Part shown: positions 1-9,569 of the stretch, in pieces | Layout: each line of letters starts with the position of its first letter | Position numbering within the stretch: the first letter of the stretch is position 1 | Source of the DNA: Paenibacillus segetis | GTDB taxonomy: Bacteria > Bacillota > Bacilli > Paenibacillales > Paenibacillaceae | DNA: 64,000 nucleotides | Assembly (NCBI RefSeq): GCF_014639155.1 | Contig: NZ_BMFT01000001.1 | Location: 1,984,001 to 2,048,000, forward strand | Direction of reading: 5' to 3' | Position numbers and translations under genes: made by a program | Notes under the pieces: model-generated | Told to the model about the DNA's origin: nothing | The model's input: only the letters and a program-made list of their open reading frames with translations | The model's database searches: none

Positions 1-2
1 GT

Positions 3-941
3 ATGACGATGAGAATTAAAACTACTATTTCTGACTCTGGTCTTGAGAAATTTAACCGTACTAGCAATGTCACCAACCTCTTTTTCAATCTGGTCTTTAT
101 CTTCTTAGCGCTAGTCTGTGTCATTCCTGTAGTTGTTGTTCTCTCTATTTCATTTTCCAGTGAAGCTTCCATACGTGAGACAGGATATCATTTATTACCG
201 ACTGTTCTGTCAGGTGAAGCTTACGGCTATATTGTCAAGCAAGGAACGATGATTCTGCGGGCGCTCGGCGTATCCGCACTTGTAACAGTGGCTGGTACTG
301 TACTCGGTGTATTCCTTACCACCTCCATGGGATATGTAATTTCTCGCCCAACATACAAGCTGAAGGGCTTTCTAACTTGGGTGGTATTCATCCCCATGGT
401 ATTCAATGGTGGTTTGGTATCCAGTTACTTCATTAATTCAAATCTATTAGGACTAAAGGATAGTGTCTGGGCACTTATTCTGCCGCTGGCTGTCTCATCG
501 TTCAACGTTATCATTTGTAAGACCTTCTTCAAAAGTACGATTCCCGATGGGTTGGTTGAATCTGCTGAAATTGATGGCGCTAGCCAGCTACGAATCTTTT
601 TCTCAATCATTCTACCGATCTCCTTACCGGTTATTGCTACAATTGGACTATTTCTCTGCTTCGGTTACTGGAATGACTGGTTCCAATCGATGCTCTATAT
701 AGACAACCAGAACCTATATTCTCTGCAAGCATTACTGAATAGCTTGATGAGCAATGTTGATGCACTCGCCAAGAATGCCGCAAGTATGGGCGTTAGTTAC
801 GCGGTACTCGTCGCAACGATGCCGAAGGAATCTGCCCGTATGGCTGTAGCCATTCTCATTGTTCTGCCTGTAGCTTTCGCCTACCCTTTCTTCCAGAAGT
901 ATTTTATTTCTGGTCTAACGGTCGGCGCTGTCAAAGGTTAA
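3..941 (+). CDS. Carbohydrate ABC transporter permease (LplC/YtcP type)
   Basis: Inner-membrane permease of a binding-protein-dependent sugar importer. The 312-residue product has about six hydrophobic segments (first at about 25-50, others near 88-110, 124-145, 155-175, 200-225 and 280-300). The cytoplasmic EAA loop that contacts the ATPase is visible as ESAEIDGASQ at residues 186-195. The paired permease should lie left of the window. The gene is followed 85 bp later by a binding lipoprotein and then a sensor kinase/response regulator, the usual layout for inducible oligosaccharide uptake in Paenibacillus. The ATG at position 3 is accepted, but the true start could lie before the window. 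The substrate cannot be read from the sequence. Confidence 0.9.
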   Translation: MTMRIKTTISDSGLEKFNRTSNVTNLFFNLVFIFLALVCVIPVVVVLSISFSSEASIRETGYHLLPTVLSGEAYGYIVKQGTMILRALGVSALVTVAGTVLGVFLTTSMGYVISRPTYKLKGFLTWVVFIPMVFNGGLVSSYFINSNLLGLKDSVWALILPLAVSSFNVIICKTFFKSTIPDGLVESAEIDGASQLRIFFSIILPISLPVIATIGLFLCFGYWNDWFQSMLYIDNQNLYSLQALLNSLMSNVDALAKNAASMGVSYAVLVATMPKESARMAVAILIVLPVAFAYPFFQKYFISGLTVGAVKG

Positions 942-1026
942 TGACGAAATAAGCCAAGCAAACTTGGTTTATGATAAATCACTGTAGAACTATTACGGTG
1001 ATATAACTTCAAAAGGGGGAAATCAA

Positions 1027-2520
1027 ATGAAGAAATCTTGGAAGTTTATCTCTATGCTGTGTGTACTGACACTAATGTTGACTGCTTTAGCAGCCTGTGG
1101 TGGCTCGAATTCTGCTTCAACAACAGATGAATCTACGAAGGCAACAGACGCACCAAAGGACACAACAACGGTCAGTAAGGATATTCCGACTTTGGTCTGG
1201 TGGACCATCGGTGGTCAAGTACCTAATAACTTCAGTAAAGCTATTGATGCTATGAATGAATACACCGCTGAGAAAATTGGTGTGAAAATTGACATCAAGG
1301 TAGCCAGCTGGGGTGAATGGGATACAAAAATAAACACGATTGTGAATACTGGCGAACCCTTCGATATTATGTTCACGAACAGCGGTAAATACAGCAAACA
1401 AGTAGCTATGGGTGCTTTTGCCGATATCACGGATCTGGTTCAAAGTGAATCACCTGACTTATACAAAGCGATTCCTGAAAAAGTATGGGAAGGCACAAAA
1501 ATTGGCGGTAAGTATTATTCCGTTCCTACCTACAAAGATTCAGCCCTAACACAGTATTGGGTATTCGATGATAAATATGTGCAAAAGTACAATATCGATA
1601 TCAACAATATTAAAACACTTCAAGATCTTGAAAAGCCACTGCGCGCTATGAAGGCTGAAGGCAAGAATTTCTACCCAATGCCAATGACTCAAGGTGATGG
1701 CTTGAATGGTTTCTTTAACGAATATGACGATTTAACACTAGGCTTCCCTCCTATTGGCGTAAAAGCTGACGATGCATCGCGCACAGTTGTCTCTGTTCTC
1801 GAGCAGCCTGATATTATGAACAACCTAAAAATCTTGCATGGATTATATCAAGATGGCATCATCAACCCTGATGCTCCGACGAAAACGGAGAAAGATAAAG
1901 GCCAAGCATTCTTTTCAGCTCAGGCGTTTCCAGGTGCAGAAGTAAGCTGGCAAATCAATGATGCTGTAGAAAAGTATACTATGTTTCAGCACTATGGACC
2001 TATTTATACAACGAGTACAATTCAAGGCTCCCTCAATGCGATTTCTGCGAATTCAAAATATAAAAAAGAAGCCTTGAAATACCTTGAATTAGTCAACACA
2101 GACCCAAAATTGCGTAATATGCTAGCATTTGGTGAGTTAGGTGTAGACTACCAAAGTGTCGATGGTGAAAAGGTAATCGAGCGTACTTCCGATACTTGGC
2201 CACTAGCTGCCTACACACAAGGTACATTCTTTGATCTAGCGGTACAAAAAGGTGCCCCTGTCGATCAATGGGATCAAGTTAAGAAACTGAATGATGCAGC
2301 GACCTCTTCCTCTATACTTGGTTTCGCACTGGACATCAGCGATCTTCAGACTGAAGTAGCAAATTGCCAAGCTGTATGGGATAAATACAAATATGAAGTC
2401 ATTACAGGCGCATCCGATCCGGAGAAAATGGTTCCGAAAATTACAGCTGAATTAAAATCCGCTGGTATGGACACGATTATGAAAGCTGCTCAAGAGCAAA
2501 TTAATAATTACTTCAAGTAA
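1027..2520 (+). CDS. Extracellular solute-binding lipoprotein (LplA/YtcQ type)
   Basis: Lipid-anchored sugar-binding protein that delivers substrate to the upstream permease. The signal peptide has a charged start (MKKSWK), a hydrophobic core and a lipobox LAAC with the modified cysteine at residue 24, followed by a Ser/Thr-rich linker. The mature part has the family 1 solute-binding fold, and its C-terminal third looks like the DUF3502 region common in Paenibacillus LplA homologues. The length (497 aa) is normal for the family. A GGGGGA ribosome site lies just before the ATG. The protein is clearly paralogous to the lipoprotein encoded at 5194-6714, for example in the TFFDLAVQ/NWFILKTM region and the shared C-terminus. 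Confidence 0.93.
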   Translation: MKKSWKFISMLCVLTLMLTALAACGGSNSASTTDESTKATDAPKDTTTVSKDIPTLVWWTIGGQVPNNFSKAIDAMNEYTAEKIGVKIDIKVASWGEWDTKINTIVNTGEPFDIMFTNSGKYSKQVAMGAFADITDLVQSESPDLYKAIPEKVWEGTKIGGKYYSVPTYKDSALTQYWVFDDKYVQKYNIDINNIKTLQDLEKPLRAMKAEGKNFYPMPMTQGDGLNGFFNEYDDLTLGFPPIGVKADDASRTVVSVLEQPDIMNNLKILHGLYQDGIINPDAPTKTEKDKGQAFFSAQAFPGAEVSWQINDAVEKYTMFQHYGPIYTTSTIQGSLNAISANSKYKKEALKYLELVNTDPKLRNMLAFGELGVDYQSVDGEKVIERTSDTWPLAAYTQGTFFDLAVQKGAPVDQWDQVKKLNDAATSSSILGFALDISDLQTEVANCQAVWDKYKYEVITGASDPEKMVPKITAELKSAGMDTIMKAAQEQINNYFK

Positions 2521-2533
2521 GATTACATTCATG

Positions 2534-2573
2534 AGCATCCCCTATTGAGGTACTCGATACGGGATGCTTTTTT
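2534..2573 (+). terminator. Rho-independent terminator after the binding-protein gene
   Basis: AGCATCCC (2534-2541) pairs with GGGATGCT (2561-2568) and is followed by a T run. It separates the transport operon from the sensor kinase gene. Confidence 0.85.
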
Positions 2574-2616
2574 CATGCTATCTATGAAGCTTTGCGTAAA
2601 TCTGTTAAAGTGGAAT

Positions 2617-2630
2617 AGTAAGCGCTTACT
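2617..2630. promoter_or_regulatory. cre-like palindrome upstream of the sensor kinase
   Basis: AGTAAGCGCTTACT is a perfect 14-bp palindrome with the CG-centred core of Bacillus CcpA boxes. It lies 32 bp before the kinase start, where it could block transcription. CcpA control is inferred from sequence likeness only. Confidence 0.5.
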
Positions 2631-2661
2631 TTAAGACGACCTATTGTAATTGAGGTGTCGT

Positions 2662-4416
2662 ATGAGCTCTTTTTTACAGATCAAAATTTATCGTCACAAG
2701 TTTATTGCCTATGTCATCTTCGTTGTAACCATTGGTCTCGCGCTAGCCATTTTGACCTGTGCGATGCTGCTGAATCAATGGGTTGGTGATGCCCGTATAG
2801 AGGCTGCTAATGCTTTTGCTGGTGTAGAGAATGAGCTACAGTATGATGCCGATCGAATTGAGGCTTACATGCAGCGAATATACTCTAATCCTAGTCTGAT
2901 GAATGATGCTCGTAGCTTTCTAAACAACAGTGCTGAAGACTACTTAACTAGTAGACTGCAAAACAGTCAATTCTCTCAGCCGTTGGTCTCCTTCCCAGAG
3001 GATATCAAAACCTATTTATACAGCTGGGCGCAAGGTGAAATTACACAGATTAGTCTGCATACCAACCAGTATGGGAATGTCGTACGTTTTAACGATAACG
3101 GAATTGAAAGTTTTATGTTCGGGCTTCCAAATACAGACGAAACCTTTCACGATACCATTCTAAAAGGATTCGTATATCGCAAGAAACTATCGGATGTGGC
3201 ACAGGGTTCTCAAGAATTCGGGGAGCTACGTTTCTTAGTCAGTAGTGATCAAATCTTTAAATCCATACAAAATTATCGATTAGGTAAGGCTGCTGCAGTC
3301 AGTGCTTCCGGTGACATATACTTAATCGGTAATGGTCCAGCCCAAGAAATGAAGGAACTATCCCGACTTGCGGTGGAGAATGAACGCAGTCATGGTTTTA
3401 TTTCGAAGGGTCTATTTAAGCACAACTATTTTGTCACCTTTCCCTCAACCAAGTTCAATTTCAAATTCGTTAGCATCATTGATTTATCTACGCTGATCCA
3501 ACAGCATGCTAGGATGCTACAGACCATCTTTCTGATCGTATTAGCGACGATGATTTGTGTACTGCTACTCATAGTGTACAATTTGCGGGATGATGCCCTC
3601 TTCCTCCACCGCATTATTCAGTCGATTGGACGCGTGAAAACAGCCAATTTTACCCCTAATCGCCCTGCTCGTTATCGTCGAAATGAATACGGCATGATCG
3701 CAAGGGAATTAGACGATATGATTCAACAATTAGATAAGCATATACGTAACGAATATTTACTGAAGATTAAGCAGCAGGAAACTGAAATGAAAGCACTCCA
3801 ACATCAAATTAACCCTCATTTTTTATACAATACGTTAGAGGTTATCCGCTCTACCGCTCTTGTTAACCAGGACAGGGATACGGCTGACGCAATTGCTACT
3901 TTAGGGGCGCTCTATCGTGAAATTGTCAAAAAGGAGAATATTATTTCGATTGCCAGTGAGCTGGAATTACTTCAAAAGTACTTAGAAATTATGGAGTTTA
4001 AGTATCCTGAACGTTTTTATTATCAAGTTAATGTAGAGCCTGCGTTACTTAAGGTCCCTACCGTGAAATTCTGGATGCAGCCTTTGGCTGAGAATTTTTT
4101 CGTCCATGGATTTAGCGCTAGTAATGAGTTTAATTTGTATGTAGTTAATGGCTGGGAAGCTGATGACCATTATGTATTGGAATTCGTGGATAATGGGCGT
4201 GGTATTCATGAAGAGCGTTTAAATACAATTCGAAGCACACTCTCTAACAATGATGATACTTCATCCAAAAGTATCGGTTTACGGAACGTCAACACGCGAC
4301 TTCACTTCTTCTATGGGAACAGCTTTTCAATGAAGATTGAGAATAATGAGGAAGCTGGAGTAAAGATATCTGTAAAGATTTCAAAAGAGGTGACCTTAGA
4401 ATGTACAAACTGCTGA
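2662..4416 (+). CDS. Sensor histidine kinase, YesM type
   Basis: Membrane sensor kinase that would phosphorylate the response regulator encoded next. TM1 lies at about residues 14-38 and TM2 at about 285-308, enclosing an extracellular sensor domain of about 245 residues. A HAMP-like linker leads to the His_kinase block INPHFLYNTLE, with the phosphorylated histidine at about residue 386. The ATPase domain shows PLAENFFVHG, the glycine box DNGRGI and SIGLRNV. I chose the ATG at 2662 because TGAGGTG (2651-2657) stands at the right distance; an in-frame TTG at 2650 has no ribosome site. The gene overlaps the next one by 16 bp. YesM-type kinases normally sense sugars taken up by neighbouring ABC importers. 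Confidence 0.92.
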   Translation: MSSFLQIKIYRHKFIAYVIFVVTIGLALAILTCAMLLNQWVGDARIEAANAFAGVENELQYDADRIEAYMQRIYSNPSLMNDARSFLNNSAEDYLTSRLQNSQFSQPLVSFPEDIKTYLYSWAQGEITQISLHTNQYGNVVRFNDNGIESFMFGLPNTDETFHDTILKGFVYRKKLSDVAQGSQEFGELRFLVSSDQIFKSIQNYRLGKAAAVSASGDIYLIGNGPAQEMKELSRLAVENERSHGFISKGLFKHNYFVTFPSTKFNFKFVSIIDLSTLIQQHARMLQTIFLIVLATMICVLLLIVYNLRDDALFLHRIIQSIGRVKTANFTPNRPARYRRNEYGMIARELDDMIQQLDKHIRNEYLLKIKQQETEMKALQHQINPHFLYNTLEVIRSTALVNQDRDTADAIATLGALYREIVKKENIISIASELELLQKYLEIMEFKYPERFYYQVNVEPALLKVPTVKFWMQPLAENFFVHGFSASNEFNLYVVNGWEADDHYVLEFVDNGRGIHEERLNTIRSTLSNNDDTSSKSIGLRNVNTRLHFFYGNSFSMKIENNEEAGVKISVKISKEVTLECTNC

Positions 4417-5162
4417 TAATGGATGATGAACCTCAGATTTTGGAAGGAATGAAGCGAATTCTGGACTGGGAACAATACGGCTTTGGTATGATCGAAACCT
4501 GTGAATCTACGGATGTGGCCATCTCAAAAGTTGTAGACTTGCTGCCAGATGTCGCAATTTTTGATGTCTGCGTTGGTCAGAATCTTGGATATGAAGCTAT
4601 CCGTACACTCAACAAGCTCCATATCCCTACGAAATATGTCATTATGAGCGGCTATAGTGAATTCAAGTATGCCCAAGAAGCCATTCGCTGTGGTGTCAAA
4701 GACTATCTACTCAAGCCTCTAGAACGAACAAAGTTGCAGCAAGTTATTGAGAAGATTATTGTTGAAGATCTCCATGGTACGATAGGTAATATTAGCAGCG
4801 AGCATTTAAACAAGGATCCGGTTCTGGGTGTTAGCTATGACAGCTTATCCAAGCTGGTCAACCGCATTCTGCTGATGATCAAAACGGAGTATGCTCAGAA
4901 TATTACCTTGAAATCAGTGGCTGAGCGCTTTCAGATGAACAGTACTTACCTTGGACAATTATTTCTTAAAGAAACTGAAATGAAATTTTCAGAATACCTC
5001 ATGTCTTACCGTATGCTCCTTGCCCAAGAACGAATTCAATCGACAAGCGAGAAGATTTCTTATATCGCGTTTTCCGTTGGCTACAACAATCTCAATTATT
5101 TCTATACTCACTTTCATAGTTTCTTTGGAAAATCCCCCTCTGATCTTCGGGGAAAAGATTAA
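4401..5162 (+). CDS. Response regulator with AraC-type DNA-binding domain, YesN type
   Basis: Cytoplasmic regulator paired with the upstream kinase. The receiver domain (about 1-125) has the acidic pair D8/D9, the phosphoacceptor D55 (AIFDV), and a conserved lysine in DYLLKPLE. A short linker leads to two AraC-type helix-turn-helix motifs (about 153-250), the second ending in the typical SYIAFSVGYNNLNYF stretch. At 253 residues it is shorter than most YesN proteins because the middle dimerisation region is small. It is translationally coupled to the kinase by overlap and followed 31 bp later by a second binding lipoprotein. It likely activates the importer genes on both sides. Confidence 0.92.
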   Translation: MYKLLIMDDEPQILEGMKRILDWEQYGFGMIETCESTDVAISKVVDLLPDVAIFDVCVGQNLGYEAIRTLNKLHIPTKYVIMSGYSEFKYAQEAIRCGVKDYLLKPLERTKLQQVIEKIIVEDLHGTIGNISSEHLNKDPVLGVSYDSLSKLVNRILLMIKTEYAQNITLKSVAERFQMNSTYLGQLFLKETEMKFSEYLMSYRMLLAQERIQSTSEKISYIAFSVGYNNLNYFYTHFHSFFGKSPSDLRGKD

Positions 5163-5193
5163 CAACGAACTCGGTAGAAAGGAGAAAATTTCG

Positions 5194-6714
5194 ATGCTAA
5201 AGCGCTCTAGACACAGATATATTTTCATGACAATCAGTCTTATTCTGTTACTCACAGCGAATATGACGGGTTGTTCCCGGGAGCCTAGCATAAATAATTA
5301 TGATACATTTGGGGGTGAGCCTGTAAATCTAATTTATTACACGATTGGAGAGCCCGACAAAGATTTGCAGCTCGTAAACGATAAAATCAATGAAATCATG
5401 GCTCGTAAAATCGGTGTTACGATCACCTATATCAAGGTAGGTTGGCAAGAATATGAAGATCGGTTGAACACGCTTATCTCTGCAGGAAGTACTTTCGATA
5501 TAGCTTTTGCATCCAATTATGCAACCACAGCTATGCGTGGGTCTTGGCTGAGACTTGATGATTACCTTACGAGTATGGGTAAAGATTTGTACAACAACGT
5601 TGACCCCATCTTTTGGCAAGGGGTACGAATGAACGATGGAAGTATTTACGGTGTACCCACCAATAAAGAGCTGGCCGTACGTGATCATTGGATGTACCCT
5701 GCTTCAATAGTGGAAAAGTATAATATCGACATTACAAAGTACAATACGTTAGAATCGCTCGATCCATTGCTCCGGATGATTAAACAGGAAGAACCTGCTT
5801 ACATCCCTATGGAATTAGATCGGGATTCACACAATTTCTTCGCTCTCTATGGTTACGAATATATTGTAAACAATAAAATTCCCTTGATGGTTAAATCCCT
5901 TGACCCAAACGCCGAGGTCGTGAATATCTTCGAGACAAAGGAAGCTCGACAAGTATTAGACACTTTACGTCATTATTATAAGGAAGGCTACATTAACAAG
6001 GATGCAGCGCTACGAGAGCCAGGAGGACTTAAACGTGGGGCTAAAGTATTCTGGAAGTCCTCAAGTGGTGGCCCACTCCCGGAAACTTCATGGAGTAAAG
6101 ATCGTGGCTACAAGGTTGTATCGAATCCCGTAACCCCTACCGTCGTTACTACGGAATCCGTCCGTGGAGGAATCATGGCAGTAAATGCCAACACCAAGCA
6201 TCCTGTTGAGTGTATCAAGTTTCTAAATCTACTGAATACTGATCCTGAAATACGTAACTTATTTAATTACGGAATTGAAGGAGTGCACTACACACTGGAT
6301 GAACAAGGGCAAGTAGCCCTAATTCCTACCAAAGATAGCCACGGTGACCTGATCCCTGATGCACCAGCTAGATATACAGGAGTACAATACACACAGGGTA
6401 ACTGGTTTATTCTGAAAACCATGGGCGGTGATAACCCGGAACCCCTCGATAAATGGGATCAGTTCCGCAAATACAACGCCGATGTAATCAAGTCCACTGT
6501 GCTCGGATTTACACCTGATCTATCCAAGTTTACTGTCCAAACCGATAATTTCGAGATGATTTGGAAGAAATACTATCCAAGCCTTATGACGGGTTCCGTC
6601 GATGTTGATACGATCCTCCCCAAGTTTAACGAGGAGCTAAAGCAAGCAGGCATCGACGAGGTGCGACAAGAAGTGCAAACGCAGTTGGATGCGTGGCGGG
6701 ACTTAAAGAGGTAA
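5194..6714 (+). CDS. Second extracellular solute-binding lipoprotein
   Basis: 506-residue lipoprotein with a signal peptide ending in NMTGC (lipid-modified C27), a family 1 solute-binding fold and a DUF3502-like C-terminus. I chose the ATG at 5194 because AAAGGAG (5178-5184) precedes it; the reading frame stays open upstream to 5020, but that part overlaps the regulator gene and encodes no signal peptide. It is homologous to the lipoprotein at 1027-2520 over its full length, so the cluster has two binding proteins for what may be one permease pair. It may serve as an alternative receptor with a different sugar preference, or as a ligand-sensing partner of the kinase; neither role can be proved here. 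Confidence 0.9.
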   Translation: MLKRSRHRYIFMTISLILLLTANMTGCSREPSINNYDTFGGEPVNLIYYTIGEPDKDLQLVNDKINEIMARKIGVTITYIKVGWQEYEDRLNTLISAGSTFDIAFASNYATTAMRGSWLRLDDYLTSMGKDLYNNVDPIFWQGVRMNDGSIYGVPTNKELAVRDHWMYPASIVEKYNIDITKYNTLESLDPLLRMIKQEEPAYIPMELDRDSHNFFALYGYEYIVNNKIPLMVKSLDPNAEVVNIFETKEARQVLDTLRHYYKEGYINKDAALREPGGLKRGAKVFWKSSSGGPLPETSWSKDRGYKVVSNPVTPTVVTTESVRGGIMAVNANTKHPVECIKFLNLLNTDPEIRNLFNYGIEGVHYTLDEQGQVALIPTKDSHGDLIPDAPARYTGVQYTQGNWFILKTMGGDNPEPLDKWDQFRKYNADVIKSTVLGFTPDLSKFTVQTDNFEMIWKKYYPSLMTGSVDVDTILPKFNEELKQAGIDEVRQEVQTQLDAWRDLKR

Positions 6715-6861
6715 ACGCAATAGCGGCTCCCTCTTCCCGCTAGCGTCTTTGTTCCCAGTGACTAGAATCTCTCACCCGCAAGATTATAGCGGAGCCCCCC
6801 ACCTCTTCTTCCGCTCCGCCTACCTCTTATTTGGCGCTTAGCCGCCCCGTCCGAAACCGGG

Positions 6862-7008
6862 TTACGGAATACCCAACGTCTTCAACGTCTTCAATGCCCC
6901 CTTGAACTGTACCAACTTCTCCATATGACCCATCCACTTTGGAATTGATATGCTGTGATGGAAGAATAAATCATCTATAAGAATGCCACTATAATAATGG
7001 ACAAGTTG
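6862..7008 (-). pseudogene. Possible 3' remnant of an unrecognised minus-strand gene
   Basis: An open stretch of about 48 codons ends at a TAA (6862-6864). Its translation reads like a protein C-terminus (for example FFHHSISIPKWMGHM and LVQFKGALKTL), and there is no start codon with a ribosome site. A stop precedes it at about 7010, and it overlaps the start of the germination operon, so it may be a scar of the junction where that operon was inserted. I do not recognise the family. It could be a chance open frame. The rest of 6715-6996 is GC-rich and holds no gene I can support. Confidence 0.25.
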
Positions 7009-8121
7009 CCTGGTTTAATTAGGAGGCTGAGGATAATAAAAACTAATATTTCGTTTGCTCAATCCATCATGATTATTATGCTAAGCACAGGACTTCTGAA
7101 TCATGTCATCATCATTCCTATACTTCTGGATGCGGCAAAGCGAGATGCCTGGATCTCAGTGCTACTGGCTGGTGCATGTGCCTTGATTTGGATTGTGATT
7201 CTGCACATCGGGGTCACCAAAATCAATAAGCAACATCTATTCGAATGGCTAGGAAAAGCTTATCACCCCCTCGTGAGCCGTTTATTAGCAGCAGTCGCAT
7301 GCGTTTATTTGTTAGTCATATGTACGATTACAACCAGAGACACCGTATATTGGGTTCATCTAACCTTCTCTCCCGAAACACCAATCCTTGTATTAGCTAT
7401 CATACTGCTGCTAATTTCGGCAGTAAGTGCTTACTTGGGTATCCATTCCCTCGCCAATACCGCCGGTATTTTATTACCTTTCGTGATTATTTTGGGCTTT
7501 TTCATCATGTTTTCTAACACACCCCATAAAGATTATTCTTTATTGAGGCCGATACTTGAACATGGCATGCAGCCTGTTTGGGGAGGTGCTATGTACGCTG
7601 GAGCTGGTTTTGTTGAGGTCATCATGTTGTTCTTTTTACAACACCACATCAGGTCTCGTTTGTCATATCTGTCCTTCCTGATTATGATCTTACTTCTCAT
7701 AGGTCTCACGATGGGGCCAATCATTGGTGCCATTGTTGAATTTGGACCGGATGAGGCTGATAAGCTCAGATTTCCTGCATATGAGGAATGGAGATTACTA
7801 ACGATCGGTCGATACATTGAACATCTAGACTTTTTTAGCGTGTATCAATGGTTCAGTGGTGCATTTCTGAGAATTTCACTGACCATGTTCCTAATTCTCG
7901 ATATATTTCAAATTCAAAGCAGAAAAGTGAAAATGCTAGTGCTTGGCTGCATTTTTTTAATCATCGTTGTGGTCACTGAAATTCCTTTTGGGGACCAATT
8001 ATTTCTTAAAATACTGTCTTCCTATGTCCTTCCGTTTTCTTTGTGGGGAGTGCTAGTTTTTTCCTTAATTATTGCGGGGCTGATCAGCTTGGCTCACCGA
8101 AGGGGGAAAGTTACATCATGA
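6997..8121 (+). CDS. GerB-family spore germination permease (GerAB type)
   Basis: Integral membrane subunit of a germinant receptor in the spore inner membrane, belonging to the APC amino-acid-permease superfamily and usually setting ligand specificity. The 374 residues form about ten hydrophobic segments and begin with the family-typical ISFAQSIMII helix. The start is uncertain. The ATG at 6997 has no ribosome site, whereas a perfect AGGAGG (7021-7026) lies inside the frame and would serve an ATA codon at 7033 or 7036. It heads a three-gene operon whose next start overlaps its stop (ATGA). Most GerA-type operons have the A subunit first; here the permease comes first. Confidence 0.9.
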   Translation: MDKLPGLIRRLRIIKTNISFAQSIMIIMLSTGLLNHVIIIPILLDAAKRDAWISVLLAGACALIWIVILHIGVTKINKQHLFEWLGKAYHPLVSRLLAAVACVYLLVICTITTRDTVYWVHLTFSPETPILVLAIILLLISAVSAYLGIHSLANTAGILLPFVIILGFFIMFSNTPHKDYSLLRPILEHGMQPVWGGAMYAGAGFVEVIMLFFLQHHIRSRLSYLSFLIMILLLIGLTMGPIIGAIVEFGPDEADKLRFPAYEEWRLLTIGRYIEHLDFFSVYQWFSGAFLRISLTMFLILDIFQIQSRKVKMLVLGCIFLIIVVVTEIPFGDQLFLKILSSYVLPFSLWGVLVFSLIIAGLISLAHRRGKVTS

Positions 8122-9569
8122 AGAAGTCTGACCAGAAAGAATCTCCAAAGTTCGACGATTTGGTTTCGAGATTATTCGGTTCAAGTTCAGATATCAAGAG
8201 AAAGACCGTCCCTTTGTCGGATTCGAAATTTGCCGTACAACTGGTTTATTGCCAAGGGTTGTGTGATGTAATCAAAGTGGAGCAATTCATCATACCCGAA
8301 TTGAAAAAAATTACGGAACCTCTCCTCTTATCGGATGAACTAGATCTTCAGCAAAAGGTTCCATTTCTGATGTCATCCCTCCAATCGGAGGAAATGGAAA
8401 GTTCGTTGAGGGAGGCCGTGTTGGGGGGGAATCTATTTCTTCGATTTACACCTTCGAATCAATGTTACTCCGTGGCATTGGCCGATCCTCCCAAACGACA
8501 ACCGGAGGAACCGAATACGGAAGTGTCAACAAGAGGGCCTAGGGATGGTTTTACGGAAGAGTCATTTACCAATATTGCTCTTATTCGAAAACGGCTTAAG
8601 ACCGATTTATTAGCGGTTGAAGAATTCACGATTGGATCCAAAACAGCTACTGGGGTTCATCTCCTATATCTCAAAGACACGATCAAGCCTCATGTTCTTC
8701 AGGAGATAAAGACTAGACTGTCCGGTATTCAAGTTAAAGGACTTGTGAGCAGCACTCAGCTTGAAGAAAGTCTGACCGGATTTTCCTTATTTCCATTATT
8801 TTCGTATACGGGAAGACCTGACTATGCTGTGAATTCACTGCTCCATGGCAAATTTGTGCTTTTGACAAGTGGATCACCTACAGTGATCATTGCACCGGTG
8901 AGCTTTAACTTTTTGCTAAATACTTCGGAAGATGTCCACATGGTGAATGTCTTTGTTGCTTTTACGAGATTATTAAGAGTATTTGGAGTGTTTCTTTCCC
9001 TCTATTTACCTGGATTTTGGATCGCGCTCACTACGTTTCATCAAGATCAAATCCCTTTTACGTTACTTGCTACCTTAGTTAATTCGCGACAGGGAGTACC
9101 ACTTCCGGCGCCCCTAGAGGCAATTGTGATGCTGATCTTGTTTGAGATTTTCCGGGAAGCGGGTATGAGGTTACCTTCTTCTTTTGGCCAGACATTATCG
9201 GTAGTGGGAGGTCTAATTATCGGTCAGGCGGCCATTAGTGCAGGTATTGCTGGTCCAGGTACTATTGTGGTTATAGCGATTTCGGTACTGGCTACCTTTA
9301 CTTTAGTGAATCAATCATTGGTCAGTATCGTCAGCCTGATTCGAATTATTGTACTCATAATCAGCGGATTTCTAGGACTATTTGGTACGATGGTAAGTTT
9401 ACTTGCTTTGATACTCTTTATGGTCAATTTAAGATCTTTCGGCACCTACTATCTTGACCCGTTATCTCCGCCGCATTTCAAAGAAATGTATAAGATTCTG
9501 TTCAGAATGCCATGGGGTAAGGGAAAGTTCACTGAAAATTCAGGGATTAAAGGACGAGAACACGAATGA
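8118..9569 (+). CDS. GerA-family spore germination protein (GerAA/GerKA type)
   Basis: A subunit of the germinant receptor, an inner spore-membrane protein that with the B subunit forms the ligand-gated complex. The 483-residue product has a hydrophilic N-terminal domain (about 1-290) and a C-terminal half with about five membrane segments (about 300-455), including the PAPLEAIVMLILFEIFREAG block typical of the family. The start is the ATG at 8118 because GGGGGAAAG precedes it and it overlaps the permease stop; the frame is open upstream to 8043. The stop overlaps the start of the lipoprotein gene (ATGA), so all three subunits are translationally coupled. Confidence 0.93.
   Translation: MKKSDQKESPKFDDLVSRLFGSSSDIKRKTVPLSDSKFAVQLVYCQGLCDVIKVEQFIIPELKKITEPLLLSDELDLQQKVPFLMSSLQSEEMESSLREAVLGGNLFLRFTPSNQCYSVALADPPKRQPEEPNTEVSTRGPRDGFTEESFTNIALIRKRLKTDLLAVEEFTIGSKTATGVHLLYLKDTIKPHVLQEIKTRLSGIQVKGLVSSTQLEESLTGFSLFPLFSYTGRPDYAVNSLLHGKFVLLTSGSPTVIIAPVSFNFLLNTSEDVHMVNVFVAFTRLLRVFGVFLSLYLPGFWIALTTFHQDQIPFTLLATLVNSRQGVPLPAPLEAIVMLILFEIFREAGMRLPSSFGQTLSVVGGLIIGQAAISAGIAGPGTIVVIAISVLATFTLVNQSLVSIVSLIRIIVLIISGFLGLFGTMVSLLALILFMVNLRSFGTYYLDPLSPPHFKEMYKILFRMPWGKGKFTENSGIKGREHE

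Noticed and set aside
5020..5193. Upstream extension of the second binding lipoprotein
   Set aside because: It overlaps the response regulator gene and would bury the signal peptide inside the protein; the ATG at 5194 has a good ribosome site.
8043..8117. Upstream extension of the GerA protein
   Set aside because: It overlaps the permease coding region without a ribosome site; the ATG at 8118 fits operon coupling.
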